Positions 63,505 to 64,000 of a DNA stretch of 64,000 nt are shown in pieces (the first letter of the stretch is position 1; each line of letters opens with the position of its first letter). This DNA comes from Amycolatopsis roodepoortensis (GTDB lineage Bacteria; Actinomycetota; Actinomycetes; Mycobacteriales; Pseudonocardiaceae). Location: assembly GCF_014873915.1 (NCBI RefSeq), contig NZ_JADBEJ010000007.1, positions 1 through 64,000 on the forward strand, read 5' to 3'. A model generated the notes under the pieces. That model ran no database searches and was not told the origin of the DNA. It saw only the letters and a program-made list of their open reading frames with translations. The translations under genes were made by a program, and so were the position numbers.

Positions 63505-63586
63505 GTGGGCCCTCCTAGTCAATTGCTACCTGCGAATCGGTAACCTGTGCACTGCGTCACGTTGGTTTCCAAAGTATGCATAGCTG

Positions 63587-63620
63587 AAGGTTGCAATGCA
63601 ACCTTAGACCCGAGGTCTAA
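63587..63620. promoter_or_regulatory. Two adjoining operator palindromes
   Basis: AAGGTTGCA/TGCAACCTT (63587-63605) overlaps TTAGACC/GGTCTAA (63604-63620). They lie between the divergent sigma operon and the XRE gene, so the XRE product is a candidate regulator. Confidence 0.6.
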
Positions 63621-63731
63621 ATGGGTGGTCTTGCGCGATACGCTCTGTAGGCAGGAGCGAAGACGGATCGGCCTGCCTGGGCGCCCGCGCTCGACCGCCT
63701 CCCGTCAACGCAAGGAAGGGCGCCCACGGCG

Positions 63732-64000
63732 ATGGCCACCGTTCAGACAGCGAAGAAGATGATGCTCGGCAGGGAGATCGAGCACATGCTTTCGGAAGCC
63801 GGCAAGACGCCGTCCGAGCTCGCGGCGATCTTGAGCACGAGCCGATCGCGCGTTCAGCAGATCTTGGACGGTAAGGCGAGCTTGTCGATCGGCGACCTGG
63901 AGCGTCTCGCGAATCAGCTGGGCTTCACGGATCCCGGCTACCACGAAACGCTGTTCGAGCTTCGGAAGGACAGCCACAAGCGCGGGTACTGGAACACGGG
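63732..64000 (+). CDS. XRE-family regulator, N-terminal part
   Basis: About 90 residues before the window ends. An N-terminal HTH (IEHMLSEAGKTPSELAAILS, then SRVQQILDGKASLSIGDLER and LANQLGF) is followed by HETLFELRKDSHKRGYWNTG, the start of a DUF5753-like region typical of actinobacterial XRE proteins. AGGAAGGG lies upstream of ATG 63732. Divergent from the sigma operon. Confidence 0.75.
   Translation, partial: MATVQTAKKMMLGREIEHMLSEAGKTPSELAAILSTSRSRVQQILDGKASLSIGDLERLANQLGFTDPGYHETLFELRKDSHKRGYWNT

Overview
The window is a high-GC actinobacterial accessory replicon. It is most likely a large conjugative plasmid (or plasmid-like integrative element) of a Pseudonocardiales-type host, an inference from gene content: SCO6880-type conjugation genes, EspR-like regulators, a MAB_1171c-like protein, a gp88-like protein and an SCP1.201-like deaminase. 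It carries its own type IV secretion genes, relaxase, partition genes, replication initiator and four tyrosine-recombinase or MFS-type accessory modules. No rRNA, tRNA, CRISPR array or transposase was found.

Layout. 1-8.1 kb (+): conjugation apparatus (NlpC/P60 hydrolase end, P-loop-like protein, TrbC/VirB2-like and VirB6/TrbL-like membrane proteins, SCO6880-type protein, VirB4 ATPase, VirD4 coupling protein), followed by DUF4913 and PAPS-reductase-like genes. 9.5-10.9 kb: an SCP1.201/DddA-like deaminase toxin with an Imm1-type immunity gene. 11.9-15.4 kb (-): coiled-coil protein, relaxase, MobC-like protein and a candidate oriT. 15.6-18.5 kb (-): two tyrosine recombinases with an XRE-like gene between them. 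20-27 kb (-): small partition protein, ParA, large ParB, and two operons (one ArdC-like) that share a promoter/operator module with parB. 27.6-37.6 kb: mostly uncharacterised plasmid genes, several bounded by strong hairpins. 37.7-41.1 kb: XerD-like integrase, primase-type replication initiator, RHH-like protein. 41-47.3 kb: MFS, gp88-like and two related secreted proteins. 47.7-55.7 kb: EspR-like regulators, a second MFS exporter, an array of very short repeat-peptide genes, a diguanylate cyclase and a MAB_1171c-like/ImmA-IrrE pair. 55.7-60.5 kb (-): glycosyltransferase, nucleotidyltransferase, HTH-NDK fusion, PCMT-like methyltransferase and 2H phosphoesterase genes. 60.7-63.5 kb (-): secreted trypsin-like protease and an ECF sigma operon with two microprotein genes. 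63.7 kb to the end: start of an XRE regulator.

The most striking feature is a 19-bp near-palindrome, consensus GTGATSCAGSCTGSATCAC, present in about 50 copies over the whole window, roughly one per 1.3 kb. Copies lie between genes, at gene ends where they supply stop codons, inside longer perfect hairpins, and in frame within about a dozen coding regions. The second is a cluster of three tiny genes (49.7-50.1 kb, minus strand) encoding peptides built from an eight-residue GDRETFHP/L unit whose codons differ mainly at synonymous positions. The third is a pair of secreted proteins sharing an ASYL...PDGTRIT module.
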